Source of the DNA: Sulfolobaceae archaeon
GTDB lineage: Archaea > Thermoproteota > Thermoprotei_A > Sulfolobales > Sulfolobaceae
Reading direction: 5' to 3'
NCBI GenBank assembly: GCA_028277025.1
Contig: JAPYVG010000012.1
Location: 1-48,050 of the forward strand
Length of the DNA: 48,050 nucleotides
Of the stretch, positions 18,237-25,381 are shown piece by piece. The notes beneath the pieces were generated by a model. The model was not told the DNA's origin and made no database searches. It worked only from the letters and a program-made list of their open reading frames with translations. Both the position numbers and the translations under genes were made by a program. The stretch's first letter is position 1, and each line of letters begins with the position of its first letter.

Positions 18237-18600
18237 TGGTGTGGAGGTTTACTTTAGCGTAATCCCACCAATAATTACTTCCTCAAAATTTATTGAGAGA
18301 TTAAAGGAGAGTTTGGATCTAAACTATGCATGCGATAACATACCTAAGGCTGAATGCTTCTCTTTGATTTTCGGTGGTGTGACTCTCAGTAAGAAAGGGT
18401 TTATAGAAAACTTACCGGTTTATGGTTATTTAACATTTAATAAGGGGAAGAAATTATTTAATGTTGAAGAATTCTTAAATAATCCGTACAATTGCTTCTA
18501 TTTTAAAAAAGAGGATGATGGGGTATGCATAACTAAAACAAGCGTTGTGGCTAATTCAAAGTTCATTGATAATATCGGTGTTAGGGTTATAATTTACTAG
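18220..18600 (+). CDS. Conserved-looking protein of unknown function in pterin locus
   Basis: The frame encodes about 126 residues from ATG 18220 (MRETIDGVEVYFSVIPP), or 136 from ATG 18190; both starts lie within the end of the preceding gene, in another frame. The protein is mixed alpha/beta with cysteines in YACDNIPKAECFSLIFGG and NCFYF. I see no catalytic motif. Tight overlap with the dihydropteroate synthase-like gene suggests joint expression and a role in the same cofactor pathway. Its stop shares CTAG with the opposing PTPS gene. Confidence 0.6.
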   Translation: MRETIDGVEVYFSVIPPIITSSKFIERLKESLDLNYACDNIPKAECFSLIFGGVTLSKKGFIENLPVYGYLTFNKGKKLFNVEEFLNNPYNCFYFKKEDDGVCITKTSVVANSKFIDNIGVRVIIY

Positions 18601-19019
18601 TCTGGATAGTAAATAATTGCATAATTTCCCTCTCCCTCATAAATTTTCAATATCACTCTAAACTTCCCACCCAATTTATGATATATCTCCTTAGCAATCT
18701 CTAACCCTATATTTTCTACTGTCGGGAACTCACTCTCAATTACTTTCAGTTCTAATTTAAAAGGCGCCTCTATCTTAATTTTAGATAAATCCTTTTGTGG
18801 TACTATTAATTTGTGATCCCACTCTTTAACTACTTCTACAACTACCTTCCTTAAAATCCCAAAGTCCAATAAAAAACCTGTTGTCGGGTCTATTTTATTC
18901 CCCTCTATTTCAACACTGACCTTATAAGAGTGACCGTGTAGTTGTTCGTTTCCTTTAGAGGAAAGAGTATAATGAGCTGAATCAAAAGATATTCCATCAA
19001 CTCCTATTAATAATTTCAT
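18597..19019 (-). CDS. 6-pyruvoyl-tetrahydropterin synthase homologue (ExxHGH type)
   Basis: A 140-residue T-fold protein. Zinc ligands are FDSAHY and LHGHSY. The catalytic cysteine of QueD/PTPS (CxxxHGH) is replaced: the sequence reads NEQLHGH, so Asn sits at the cysteine position and a Glu gives the ExxHGH pattern seen in PTPS-III proteins. PTPS-III enzymes produce 6-hydroxymethyl-dihydropterin from dihydroneopterin phosphate and replace FolB. DHKL in the middle holds the catalytic Asp-His pair. With DHPS-like and MptE genes beside it, a pterin role is more likely than queuosine/archaeosine synthesis. Confidence 0.82.
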   Translation of the reverse strand: MKLLIGVDGISFDSAHYTLSSKGNEQLHGHSYKVSVEIEGNKIDPTTGFLLDFGILRKVVVEVVKEWDHKLIVPQKDLSKIKIEAPFKLELKVIESEFPTVENIGLEIAKEIYHKLGGKFRVILKIYEGEGNYAIIYYPD

Positions 19020-19515
19020 TTAAAGCCCTCCTGATGTTTTTATCTAAGTGAACCCATAAGGACTCACTTAAATATTTTATTTCATTACAAAGACCTATAA
19101 TGTTCTCATCTTTCCTCAGCTCCTCTAACCTTTTATATAATTTCATAATTGAGGAGAAATCCCCTTTAGCTACAACCTTATCCTCATAATTTAACGAGTC
19201 TATAGAAATCACGTAATCACCGCCGAATTCAACCAACTTGAAAAAGGAATATGCTAAAAGGGGAAAATTAATTAGTACGTTAATTTCACCACACCTATCC
19301 TCTAACTCCCTTAATAGGGTATCTACTCTATCTTCAATTAACGACTTTAGAGAATCTACAACTTCGATTTGTTCCTTGAAAAAATCAAAGCTCAATAGTT
19401 CGGAAAATTTAGTATTTTTAAGACAATTACTACTACAAGGTATATCGATATCAAGTATTTTAATCCTCTCTTTAGGCGGATTACTCAAATACTCGGTAAT
19501 TATATTATTTACCAT
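18997..19515 (-). CDS. Unknown protein coupled to the PTPS homologue
   Basis: A 172-residue, mostly helical protein. It starts MVNNIITEYL, has a cysteine pair in DIPCSSNCLK near residue 30, a long charged helix and a buried segment (INVLINFPLLAYSFFKL). No catalytic motif or known domain was recognised. The gene overlaps the start of the PTPS homologue by 23 nt, so the two are co-transcribed and may act together. A GTG 9 nt upstream (19524) is an alternative start. It is divergent from the nucleotidyltransferase-like gene with a 30-nt gap. Confidence 0.6.
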   Translation of the reverse strand: MVNNIITEYLSNPPKERIKILDIDIPCSSNCLKNTKFSELLSFDFFKEQIEVVDSLKSLIEDRVDTLLRELEDRCGEINVLINFPLLAYSFFKLVEFGGDYVISIDSLNYEDKVVAKGDFSSIMKLYKRLEELRKDENIIGLCNEIKYLSESLWVHLDKNIRRALNEIINRS

Positions 19516-19545
19516 ACAATACACTATGTCTTGTAAGTAATAAAC

Positions 19546-19989
19546 ATGAGGGAGCTGTTGGGTATAATAGAGGATATTTCAATTAGACTGATAGACCATT
19601 ACGGAGATATATTGAAAGGGATTATAATTGGTGGGGAAGGAATAGAAAGGGAAAATGACGAATTGCCTGTTTTTCTCTTAATAATCCTTGATAATACAAG
19701 AAGAATCTCTTTCTTAGCTAGGCAAGAAATAGGTGAGTATTTTTACAAAAAGGTTGAGAGGGAAGAAGTGTTTTTCGAGTACGTTAAAAAAAGAGGTCAT
19801 AGACCTTTGTTATATTTTCTAGTAATTGACCCCACTGAACTAGAATTTCATATACCCTTTGTGAATTATATACTTAACACCGGGAAAGTACTTTATAATA
19901 AAATAGAACTAGAAAAGGTTAATTTCTTAAAAGTTGGAAAAGTGTATAAATTTGCAGAAATAGATAAAGGAGATGTGGTAGAATTATGA
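19546..19989 (+). CDS. Degenerate MNT-type nucleotidyltransferase-like protein
   Basis: A 147-residue protein with the shape of a minimal nucleotidyltransferase. After an N-terminal helix, IIIGGEGIERENDELPVFLLIIL stands where active MNTs have GS followed by SDxDLxV. The second catalytic Asp appears to be missing, so catalysis is doubtful. It overlaps the HEPN-like gene that follows by 4 nt (ATGA), the standard MNT-HEPN pairing. Such pairs are often toxin-antitoxin systems, but the location inside a pterin operon suggests a housekeeping or regulatory role instead. Confidence 0.55.
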   Translation: MRELLGIIEDISIRLIDHYGDILKGIIIGGEGIERENDELPVFLLIILDNTRRISFLARQEIGEYFYKKVEREEVFFEYVKKRGHRPLLYFLVIDPTELEFHIPFVNYILNTGKVLYNKIELEKVNFLKVGKVYKFAEIDKGDVVEL

Positions 19990-20396
19990 ATAATAGTTCT
20001 TTAGCATCAGAGTATTTAACTAAAGCCTTTAGATATCTAAAGGAGGCCAAACAAGCGTATGAAGAAGGAGACCTAACCGGATCGATAAGACATTGTTATG
20101 ATGTTATACAAAACATTAGTAGAGCCTTACTCTCACTTTACGGATTTTACACACTGGAAGATCACGAGGCTCAAATGCTTAACCTAATAGTCCTTAAGGC
20201 GAGCGAAAAGGGGGTAAAGCTTATACGCGAACTCCAGCTATATGAGCAAAAACTATATCCTTTATTGTTTCTTGATGAATCTTCACTAAAATCTGGTTCA
20301 GTAATTGCACGGAATTATGAAGTTAAGGGTTTAGTACAAAAGGTTGAAAATTTATTTGAACTCGCAAATGAAGTATTTGATGAGTTTCATAATTAA
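19986..20396 (+). CDS. HEPN-domain protein
   Basis: A 136-residue all-helical protein with HEPN features: YLTKAFRYLKEAKQAYEEGDLTG, then SIRHCYDVIQNISRALLSLYGF, and late SVIARNYEVKGLVQKVENLFELA. The RxxxxxH motif of HEPN RNases is not evident, so it may be an inactive or binding form. It overlaps both the MNT-like gene (4 nt) and the small TusA-like gene downstream (17 nt), so at least three genes are translated from one message. Confidence 0.65.
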   Translation: MNNSSLASEYLTKAFRYLKEAKQAYEEGDLTGSIRHCYDVIQNISRALLSLYGFYTLEDHEAQMLNLIVLKASEKGVKLIRELQLYEQKLYPLLFLDESSLKSGSVIARNYEVKGLVQKVENLFELANEVFDEFHN

Positions 20397-20595
20397 TCTC
20401 AATAACGACACTTGCGGTTATGATATAATTGAAGCATTAGAGTATTTAAAACAAAGAAAGAATTTAATTTTTGTAATTTCAACTTCAAATCCTTATTATA
20501 ATGAAATTATAAAAAGATATAGGATAGAAATTGTAAAAAAGGAATATGAAGGGGGAAGTGAGGTAATATACTTCAAAATCCTTTCTTCTGGTTAA
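20380..20595 (+). CDS. Small TusA/SirA-like protein
   Basis: A 71-residue protein from ATG 20380. The layout resembles TusA: strand SFIINLNN, a cysteine followed by a helix ([15 protein letters not shown]), strand LIFVISTSN, helix NEIIKRY, and two final strands with [11 protein letters not shown]. The CPxP motif is reduced to CGYD. It overlaps the HEPN gene and, by 28 nt, the MptE frame downstream. It is a second TusA-like protein in the window (see 398-637). The fold call is tentative. Confidence 0.45.
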   Translation: MSFIINLNNDTCGYDIIEALEYLKQRKNLIFVISTSNPYYNEIIKRYRIEIVKKEYEGGSEVIYFKILSSG

Positions 20596-21224
20596 ATTTT
20601 TACTCGATCATTAGAAGAATCTTCGGTTTTAACGAGAGAGACGACTATATATCAGCATTAACCTTAAATGGCCTTATTAACCAAGAGGAGGACTTAGTTG
20701 AGGAATTAAGGAAATCTATTGAAAACAAGAGAATTGCAGTAGTTGGTGCTGGTCCCAATTTAGAAAACGTTAAGGAAATTGACGCCGACACAATCATTTC
20801 CGCTGATGGGGCTACTAATTATCTGGTTCAGATAGGGATAGAACCAGATATAATAGTTACGGATTTAGACGGTATTACAAGATTTCCTAAAAACTCAATT
20901 TATGTAGTATTAGCACATGGTGACAATATTCACCTACTCCCTAAAGTAAAGGAGATTAGGAGGGTTATAGGGACTTGTCAGGTAATGCCTTTCGGAAAAT
21001 TGAAGCTTTTCGGCGGATTCACAGACGGTGATAGGGGAGTAGTGCTTGCAAAGTATTTTAATGCCGATAAAATAACCCTAGAAGGAATGGATTTCGACTC
21101 TGGAATAGTAGGCAAATACTCGAAACCTTATTATAAACAGAATTCATATGCGGATTGGAAAAAGAAAAATAAATTACAAATAGCTAAGTATATAATTAAT
21201 TTAGTATTAAGCAAAAGTTTTTAA
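20568..21224 (+). CDS. mptE: MptE-type 6-hydroxymethyl-pterin pyrophosphokinase (no canonical start)
   Basis: The frame encodes a DUF115/MptE protein that activates 6-hydroxymethyl-dihydropterin with ATP for archaeal pterin synthesis. Seen: [44 protein letters not shown] and [13 protein letters not shown]. The frame is open from a TGA at 20559-20561 but has no ATG, GTG or TTG before ATG 20985, which would remove the whole catalytic half. The N-terminal W-x(3)-Y...FGF pattern is present from about 20589, so translation must begin near 20568 (ATA) or at another near-cognate codon. GAGGT at 20560-20564 could be a ribosome-binding site. The start given is provisional. Confidence 0.8.
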   Translation: MLQNPFFWLNFYSIIRRIFGFNERDDYISALTLNGLINQEEDLVEELRKSIENKRIAVVGAGPNLENVKEIDADTIISADGATNYLVQIGIEPDIIVTDLDGITRFPKNSIYVVLAHGDNIHLLPKVKEIRRVIGTCQVMPFGKLKLFGGFTDGDRGVVLAKYFNADKITLEGMDFDSGIVGKYSKPYYKQNSYADWKKKNKLQIAKYIINLVLSKSF

Positions 21225-21226
21225 AT
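21219..21226 (+). promoter_or_regulatory. TATA box for leuA, supports a TTG start
   Basis: TTTTTAAA/TTTTAAAT lies about 23 nt before TTG 21245 and overlaps the end of the mptE frame. The spacing fits a leaderless mRNA beginning at TTG. The nearby ATG at 21251 is out of frame and meets a stop after five codons. Confidence 0.5.
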
Positions 21227-21244
21227 GTAAAAGCTAAGACACAT

Positions 21245-22405
21245 TTGGGATGTCAATTCTCGGTTAATTCCAAAAAAGTTAGAATATTTGATACAACATT
21301 AAGGGATGGAGAACAAGCACCCGGTATAGATTTAACCGTAGAACAAAAGGTTAAAATTGCTAGACAACTCGCTAGATTAGGAGTGGACGTAATTGAAGCT
21401 GGATTCCCAGCAGCATCTGAAGGAGAGTTCATAGCAACAAAGAAAATTCTTGAGGAGGTAGGGGATCAGGTAGAAGTTATCGGTTTATCTAGAGCTAATA
21501 AGCAAGATATTGATAGGACAATAGACACTGGTTTATCAAGTATACACGTTTTCATTGCAACTTCAGATATACATTTAAAATATAAGTTAAAGATGACTAG
21601 AGAGGAAGTATTAGAGAGAATTTATGAATCTGTAAGATATGCAAAAGACCATGGGTTAATAGTTGAATATTCGCCAGAGGACGCAACTAGAACTGATGAG
21701 GAGTTCTTGTTAAAGGCTGTTAAAACCGCAATAGAGGCTGGAGCTGATAGAATAAATATACCCGATACTGTTGGTGTCATGCATCCCTTTAAGTTTTATG
21801 ATCTAATAAGCAAGGTTGTTAAAGTCACAGAGGGAAAAATTGTAAGCGTTCATTGTCATAACGACTTCGGTTTGGCCACAGCAAACTCAATTGCTGGTGT
21901 TATGGCTGGTGCAAGACAAGTACATGTGACAGTAAACGGGATAGGTGAGAGAGCTGGTAATGCTTCATTAGAAGAAGTTGTTATGGCTTTAAAGAAGTTG
22001 CTAGGTTACGAAGTTAATGTTAAGACCTATTTACTTTATGAGACGAGTAGACTAGTAGCAGAGCTTACCGGTGTGCCGGTACCTTACTTTAAGGCTATAG
22101 TAGGAGAAAACGCATTTGGACACGAATCCGGAATTCACGTACATGGTGTTATTGAAAATCCACTGACTTATGAACCCATATCACCGGAAGAGGTAGGTAA
22201 TTTCAGAAGGATAGCTTTAGGAAAACATAGCGGAATTCACGGACTAAGGAAACTGTTAAGTGAACAAGGAATTGAACTGTCTGATGAGGAATTAAGAGAA
22301 GTTTTGAAAGAAATTAAGAAACTAGCCGAGAGCGGGCATAAGGTAACTGTTGATGATGCAAAAGCGATAGCTATTAAAATATCTACTAAAAAGATAAATG
22401 CATGA
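21245..22405 (+). CDS. leuA: 2-isopropylmalate synthase (LeuA family)
   Basis: A 386-residue Claisen-condensing enzyme of the isopropylmalate/homocitrate/citramalate synthase family. Motifs: [30 protein letters not shown], the metal site [14 protein letters not shown], and [25 protein letters not shown] and [11 protein letters not shown] belong to the subdomains. RDGEQAPG and the overall pattern favour isopropylmalate synthase in leucine synthesis, although homocitrate or citramalate synthesis cannot be excluded. The protein ends after the subdomains and lacks the C-terminal leucine-binding regulatory domain, so classical feedback inhibition is not expected. It starts with TTG. Confidence 0.88.
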   Translation: MGCQFSVNSKKVRIFDTTLRDGEQAPGIDLTVEQKVKIARQLARLGVDVIEAGFPAASEGEFIATKKILEEVGDQVEVIGLSRANKQDIDRTIDTGLSSIHVFIATSDIHLKYKLKMTREEVLERIYESVRYAKDHGLIVEYSPEDATRTDEEFLLKAVKTAIEAGADRINIPDTVGVMHPFKFYDLISKVVKVTEGKIVSVHCHNDFGLATANSIAGVMAGARQVHVTVNGIGERAGNASLEEVVMALKKLLGYEVNVKTYLLYETSRLVAELTGVPVPYFKAIVGENAFGHESGIHVHGVIENPLTYEPISPEEVGNFRRIALGKHSGIHGLRKLLSEQGIELSDEELREVLKEIKKLAESGHKVTVDDAKAIAIKISTKKINA

Positions 22406-23031
22406 TAAAATTTTTATTACATTCCTCTTTTCTTCTAGATAATCTAATATTAGTTGACCCGCATGATGGGGGAAGTATAGGTTTACCTAAGCCAGAAGCT
22501 TCTGCACCCTTAGTACTTATAACGCATAACCATTATGATCATAACGCTTATGAAATAATTCCCCATGAAGTTGTGAAGATAAAGTATTATGGTGAGCTTA
22601 ACTATAAAGGTTACGAAATACAAGGGTATAAGGCTTATCACGATAAAGAGAACGGCAAAAGAAGAGGTGAGACTGCAATTTATAAGATTGTAAGTCCTAA
22701 AGGAAAAGTCTACGTTCATCTAGGTGATTTAGGACATTTACCTAATGAGAGATTAGTGGAAGAAATTAAGAATCCAGATGTTTTAATGATTCCAGTTGGC
22801 GGAGTAATAACTATTTCTCCCGCTGAAGCAATACAGGTTATTAAAATGTTAAACCCAAAACTAATTCTTCCTATGCATTACTGGGTTAAAGGGCATTATA
22901 TGCCTTTAGACCCAATAGACCCGTTTTTACAATTAGCAAACAAAGAAGGGATAAAAACTTTGACTTTAGATAAAGCAGAGATAAACGAAGAAAGTGTTGA
23001 AAAAGGGAATATTATTTATTTTAGAGTTTAA
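22402..23031 (+). CDS. Metal-dependent hydrolase, metallo-beta-lactamase fold
   Basis: A 209-residue MBL-fold protein of the UlaG-like group. The zinc-binding HxHxDH motif is HNHYDHNA near residue 40; later ligands are HLGDLGHLP and the C-terminal [10 protein letters not shown]. Close relatives are annotated only as metal-dependent hydrolases. It overlaps leuA by 4 nt (ATGA) and so shares its transcript, but no biochemical link to leucine synthesis is evident. Confidence 0.85.
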   Translation: MIKFLLHSSFLLDNLILVDPHDGGSIGLPKPEASAPLVLITHNHYDHNAYEIIPHEVVKIKYYGELNYKGYEIQGYKAYHDKENGKRRGETAIYKIVSPKGKVYVHLGDLGHLPNERLVEEIKNPDVLMIPVGGVITISPAEAIQVIKMLNPKLILPMHYWVKGHYMPLDPIDPFLQLANKEGIKTLTLDKAEINEESVEKGNIIYFRV

Positions 23032-23197
23032 CTTTTTCTACTTTTGCTACCGGTACAATTTCTTTCTCTAACTCCCCCTTCACTAGGGTTTCTATTGCTT
23101 TCCTTATTGCTTCTGATCTATTTAACCCATATCTTATTGCATATCTGTCTAATAGTTCTAACAAGTCTTCCTCCACTTTAAATGTTACAACTCTCAT
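23021..23197 (-). CDS. Ribbon-helix-helix DNA-binding protein
   Basis: A 58-residue CopG/Arc-type regulator. The DNA-contacting ribbon is [10 protein letters not shown] at the start, followed by helix one ([13 protein letters not shown]) and helix two after the conserved [15 protein letters not shown]. The tail is basic and short. ATG 23195-23197 places the ribbon at the N-terminus as expected; a start 12 nt upstream is possible. It is divergent from another RHH-type gene, and the gap carries ATACTCC repeats that may be its operator. The last 11 nt overlap the opposing hydrolase gene. Confidence 0.85.
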   Translation of the reverse strand: MRVVTFKVEEDLLELLDRYAIRYGLNRSEAIRKAIETLVKGELEKEIVPVAKVEKVKL

Positions 23198-23247
23198 CTT
23201 GTTACCCAATTATTATCTTCTCCATACCTAAGTTTAAATATTATCTG

Positions 23248-23284
23248 GAGCGGTATTTCCATACTCCAATTTCAAGAGGAGTAT
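23248..23284. promoter_or_regulatory. ATACTCC inverted repeats between divergent RHH genes
   Basis: ATACTCC (23261-23267) and GGAGTAT (23278-23284) form a perfect 7-bp inverted repeat with a 10-nt gap. A degenerate copy, GGAGCGGTAT, is at 23248-23257. RHH proteins bind short repeated half sites, so these are candidate operators. A TATA-like TTTAAATATT at 23233-23242 could serve the minus-strand gene. Confidence 0.45.
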
Positions 23285-23344
23285 ATTTTGATAAAGATTA
23301 ATATATTCCCCTATCATATATTTTTATTGAGAGGAGAATACACA

Positions 23345-23659
23345 TTGCCAACTATACACTTATCATTACCAGAGTGGATTTATGAGGAACTAAAAAGGAA
23401 AGCTGACGAAATGGGAGTGCAAATTACTGATCTAGTTAAGTTTTATATAAAAATGGGCTTAGAGGGCTCTTTGAATTCAAGGAGTAAAAAAGGCGAGGAC
23501 GACGATGATAAGTACTCAAAATTGGAAGAAAGCGTTATTTATCTTGAGGCTAGGATGTCACAATTAGAGGCTATCATTTCAGAATTAATGAGAAAGATAG
23601 AAGAGGAAGAAGACGAAGAGGAAGAAGTTGAAATTTTAAATAAGAATGAAAAAAGTTAA
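23345..23659 (+). CDS. Ribbon-helix-helix protein with acidic coiled-coil tail
   Basis: A 104-residue protein. Residues 1-45 form an RHH-like domain: PTIHLSLPEWIYEELKRK, then MGVQITDLVKFYIKMGL. A Ser/Lys/Asp-rich linker follows, then a predicted coiled coil (SKLEESVIYLEARMSQLEAIISEL) and a strongly acidic end with a run of Glu and Asp. The start is TTG 23345, preceded by GAGGAG at 23331-23336, which places the ribbon at the N-terminus; the frame extends further upstream but without family character. It may be a DNA-binding protein that oligomerises through its tail. Confidence 0.75.
   Translation: MPTIHLSLPEWIYEELKRKADEMGVQITDLVKFYIKMGLEGSLNSRSKKGEDDDDKYSKLEESVIYLEARMSQLEAIISELMRKIEEEEDEEEEVEILNKNEKS
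23634..23642 (+). promoter_or_regulatory. TATA box for the RNA locus
   Basis: TTTTAAATA lies inside the last codons of the upstream RHH gene and about 25 nt before TTGGGCC at 23663-23669, where the structured RNA begins. This suggests independent transcription of the RNA region. Confidence 0.45.
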
Positions 23660-23662
23660 TTC

Positions 23663-23720
23663 TTGGGCCTACGCGAAATGCCCTCGAGTCCCGAGGGCTT
23701 AATGAACGTAGGTGGGTCCC
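23663..23720 (+). ncRNA. GC-rich structured RNA with internal loop, class unknown
   Basis: A stretch far richer in G+C than its surroundings folds well. Outer stem CCTACG (23668-23673) pairs with CGTAGG (23707-23712). Inner stem GCCCTCG (23680-23686) pairs with CGAGGGC (23692-23698) around a five-base loop AGTCC. The asymmetric internal loop holds GA on one side and TGA on the other, which could form a kink-turn. GGG 23665-23667 may pair with CCC 23718-23720. There is no open frame and no ACA box at the distance expected for an H/ACA guide. A TATA box precedes it and a C/D box sRNA follows directly. Confidence 0.6.
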
Positions 23721-23728
23721 CTTATTTG

Positions 23729-23784
23729 TTATGATGTAACAGGGACGATCTGATTGCTGATGACTGATTCCTCGTTCTGATTAC
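23729..23784 (+). ncRNA. C/D box methylation-guide sRNA
   Basis: All four boxes occur in order with standard archaeal spacing: box C ATGATGT (23731-23737, last base differs from consensus RTGATGA), D' CTGA (23750-23753), C' TGATGA (23758-23763) and D CTGA (23777-23780). C to D' is 12 nt, D' to C' is 4 nt, and C' to D is 13 nt. Such RNAs bind L7Ae, Nop5 and fibrillarin and direct 2'-O-methylation of the base paired to the fifth nucleotide before D or D'. The guides are AACAGGGACGAT (D') and CTGATTCCTCGTT (D). Targets were not identified. The 3' end touches the stop codon of the opposing gene. Confidence 0.8.
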
Positions 23785-24020
23785 ATTACTATCAGAGTTA
23801 CAGTCCTTAAGATCGCATTATTCTTTCTGATTTGAGCAATCACTTTATTTAGTTCATCAAGAGTCTGAGTCTTAATTTCAACAACAACATCGTATTCTCC
23901 ATAAACTGGGTTTGCATCCACCACGCCATTTAATTTCTTTAATTCATTTGCTACATCTATTTCTTTTCCTACTGATGTTACGATTAACACGTACGCTTTT
24001 ACTCCTTTTGTTTCAGCCAT
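23781..24020 (-). CDS. Stand-alone Lrp/AsnC ligand-binding (RAM) domain protein
   Basis: A 79-residue protein equal to the C-terminal effector-binding domain of Lrp/AsnC regulators, without the DNA-binding half. The pattern is a strand KAYVLIVT, helix [11 protein letters not shown], strand [17 protein letters not shown] with the conserved GEYD turn, helix [12 protein letters not shown], and strand TVTLIV. Such domains bind amino acids and may modulate full-length Lrp proteins. A TATA-like box about 25 nt upstream (near 24045) and a perfect inverted repeat over the start suggest a leaderless, regulated gene. Confidence 0.88.
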   Translation of the reverse strand: MAETKGVKAYVLIVTSVGKEIDVANELKKLNGVVDANPVYGEYDVVVEIKTQTLDELNKVIAQIRKNNAILRTVTLIVM

Positions 24021-24036
24021 GCATATATCTATGCAT
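24019..24036. promoter_or_regulatory. Inverted repeat over the start of the Lrp-type gene
   Basis: ATGCATA (24019-24025) and TATGCAT (24030-24036) form a perfect 7-bp inverted repeat with a 4-nt centre. It covers the start codon and the likely transcription start of the minus-strand gene, a position fit for a repressor site. Chance occurrence in AT-rich DNA is possible. Confidence 0.35.
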
Positions 24037-24053
24037 AATAAAAATATAACTTT

Positions 24054-25232
24054 TTATTTCAAGAGAAGTCTCTCAGAATCAAAGAACCTGGATGATAACA
24101 GTATTAAGGAGACAGATACGATAACTGTTGCCAATATAGAGAATATGGATTCTTGTATTGATCCAAATACATATGAGATTAACCCAATGCTAAGTTGCAC
24201 ATAAGGAATACCGTAAATTAGAGTTAGCGGAAATCTTAGTTGTGCAGGGTTTATAAAGAGTGCTACAAATGAGGCTATCATACCAAAGCTTATGACAACG
24301 AAGTTAACTACTTGAATATTTCTAGTAGAACCACCTAAAATTAACAAAAATATAAGGCTTAGAGAAGCTGTTAACAAAATTGATGCAACGTAAACGAAAA
24401 CAATCATGCCGATAAACGAAAAGGTTAAAGATAGAGTAACGTTAAGTGCATAAGAGGATAAAACTACAAATAAGAAAGTACCTATTATATCGCCCAACGA
24501 AGAAAACACACCTAATATACTCGCCACTATGATCTTTGAGAATATAAAAGATCTTATAGATAACGGTGTTGCCAACAAAGACTCCAAAGTTCTCCTCTCT
24601 CTTTCACCCGTTATTCCCTCTAATAGGTAGAACACGATTGGTGTAGTACTGGGGAATAATATTAAAGCCACAATTCTACTTAACTCCGCTAATTCCCCAG
24701 CTTTACTGCTCGTAACGTGACCCGTAACTGTGGTATATCCTAATAGTACGTAAATCGGATCTCTTATGGCTGAAACAGAAATATTAACGTTAGCCTCCCT
24801 TTCTAGCTCTTGTATCCTAGCGTTAGAAATGTTTAACAAGAGTTGATAAAGAGCATTATTAGCTAAGTTTACCGCTTGTTGATTAGAGGAAATTACAACA
24901 TAAAATTCGACATAAGCTTGTCTGCTTATATTAGACACATTTTCATAGAAGTCATTAGGAAATACTATTATAACGTCTGGCGTAATTGAAGAGGTATTAT
25001 TTTCGACTATTCCACCATTAGATCTTATATAACTTGAGACTAGATTAACGTAAGGAGAATTATTAGCATTCTCGTTAATGACTGCAATTATTGGAGGTTG
25101 TGCTGAAACTGAAGCATAAAGTATTACACCAATAATTGGTAAGAGGATAAAGGGGAGGATTATAGTGGATAGTAACAGCTTCTTATCCCTTCTTAGCTCC
25201 TTTAATTCCTTCCATAAAAACGTCCTAAGCAT
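24054..25232 (-). CDS. ABC-2 type transporter permease
   Basis: A 392-residue membrane protein with the ABC-2/NatB layout: one N-terminal transmembrane helix (LLLSTIILPFILLPIIGVILY), a large extracytoplasmic domain of about 150 residues (predicted outside, Asn/Ser/Thr-rich), then five or six helices. The ERRTLESLLATPLS segment after the domain is the family's coupling-helix signature. The likely partner ATPase lies upstream on the same strand, 149 nt away. AAATATTTAACC around 25254-25266 can act as a TATA box 28 nt before the ATG, so the permease may have its own promoter. The cargo is unknown. Confidence 0.9.
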   Translation of the reverse strand: MLRTFLWKELKELRRDKKLLLSTIILPFILLPIIGVILYASVSAQPPIIAVINENANNSPYVNLVSSYIRSNGGIVENNTSSITPDVIIVFPNDFYENVSNISRQAYVEFYVVISSNQQAVNLANNALYQLLLNISNARIQELEREANVNISVSAIRDPIYVLLGYTTVTGHVTSSKAGELAELSRIVALILFPSTTPIVFYLLEGITGERERRTLESLLATPLSIRSFIFSKIIVASILGVFSSLGDIIGTFLFVVLSSYALNVTLSLTFSFIGMIVFVYVASILLTASLSLIFLLILGGSTRNIQVVNFVVISFGMIASFVALFINPAQLRFPLTLIYGIPYVQLSIGLISYVFGSIQESIFSILATVIVSVSLILLSSRFFDSERLLLK

Positions 25233-25381
25233 TAATGAATTCTAAAAAATTACGGTTAAATATTTGTTCCTAATTCAATTCCAAACATTGTAGTTTATTT
25301 CTAGATTTAATAATATTAGACGCAACAGTGTGTTTCCACGTGAATACTCAAGGCTTTTTAATACAAAACCTTAAGAGAATT
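25233..25381 (-). other. ABC operon intergenic region with promoter and hairpin
   Basis: This 149-nt gap separates ATPase and permease genes on the minus strand. It contains a TATA-like box for the permease (25254-25266). Near the ATPase stop, AAGGCTTTTTAATACAAAACCTT (25349-25371) is an imperfect inverted repeat that could end or attenuate the ATPase transcript. No open frame or known RNA was seen. Confidence 0.35.

Noticed and set aside
19546..20396. Classical MNT-HEPN toxin-antitoxin system
   Set aside because: Catalytic residues look incomplete in both proteins and the operon context is cofactor synthesis; kept as domain calls only.
23663..23720. GC-rich hairpin as a tRNA fragment, terminator or H/ACA guide
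   Set aside because: The loop does not match a T-loop, there is no U-run after it, and no ACA box at the right distance; left as structured RNA of unknown class.
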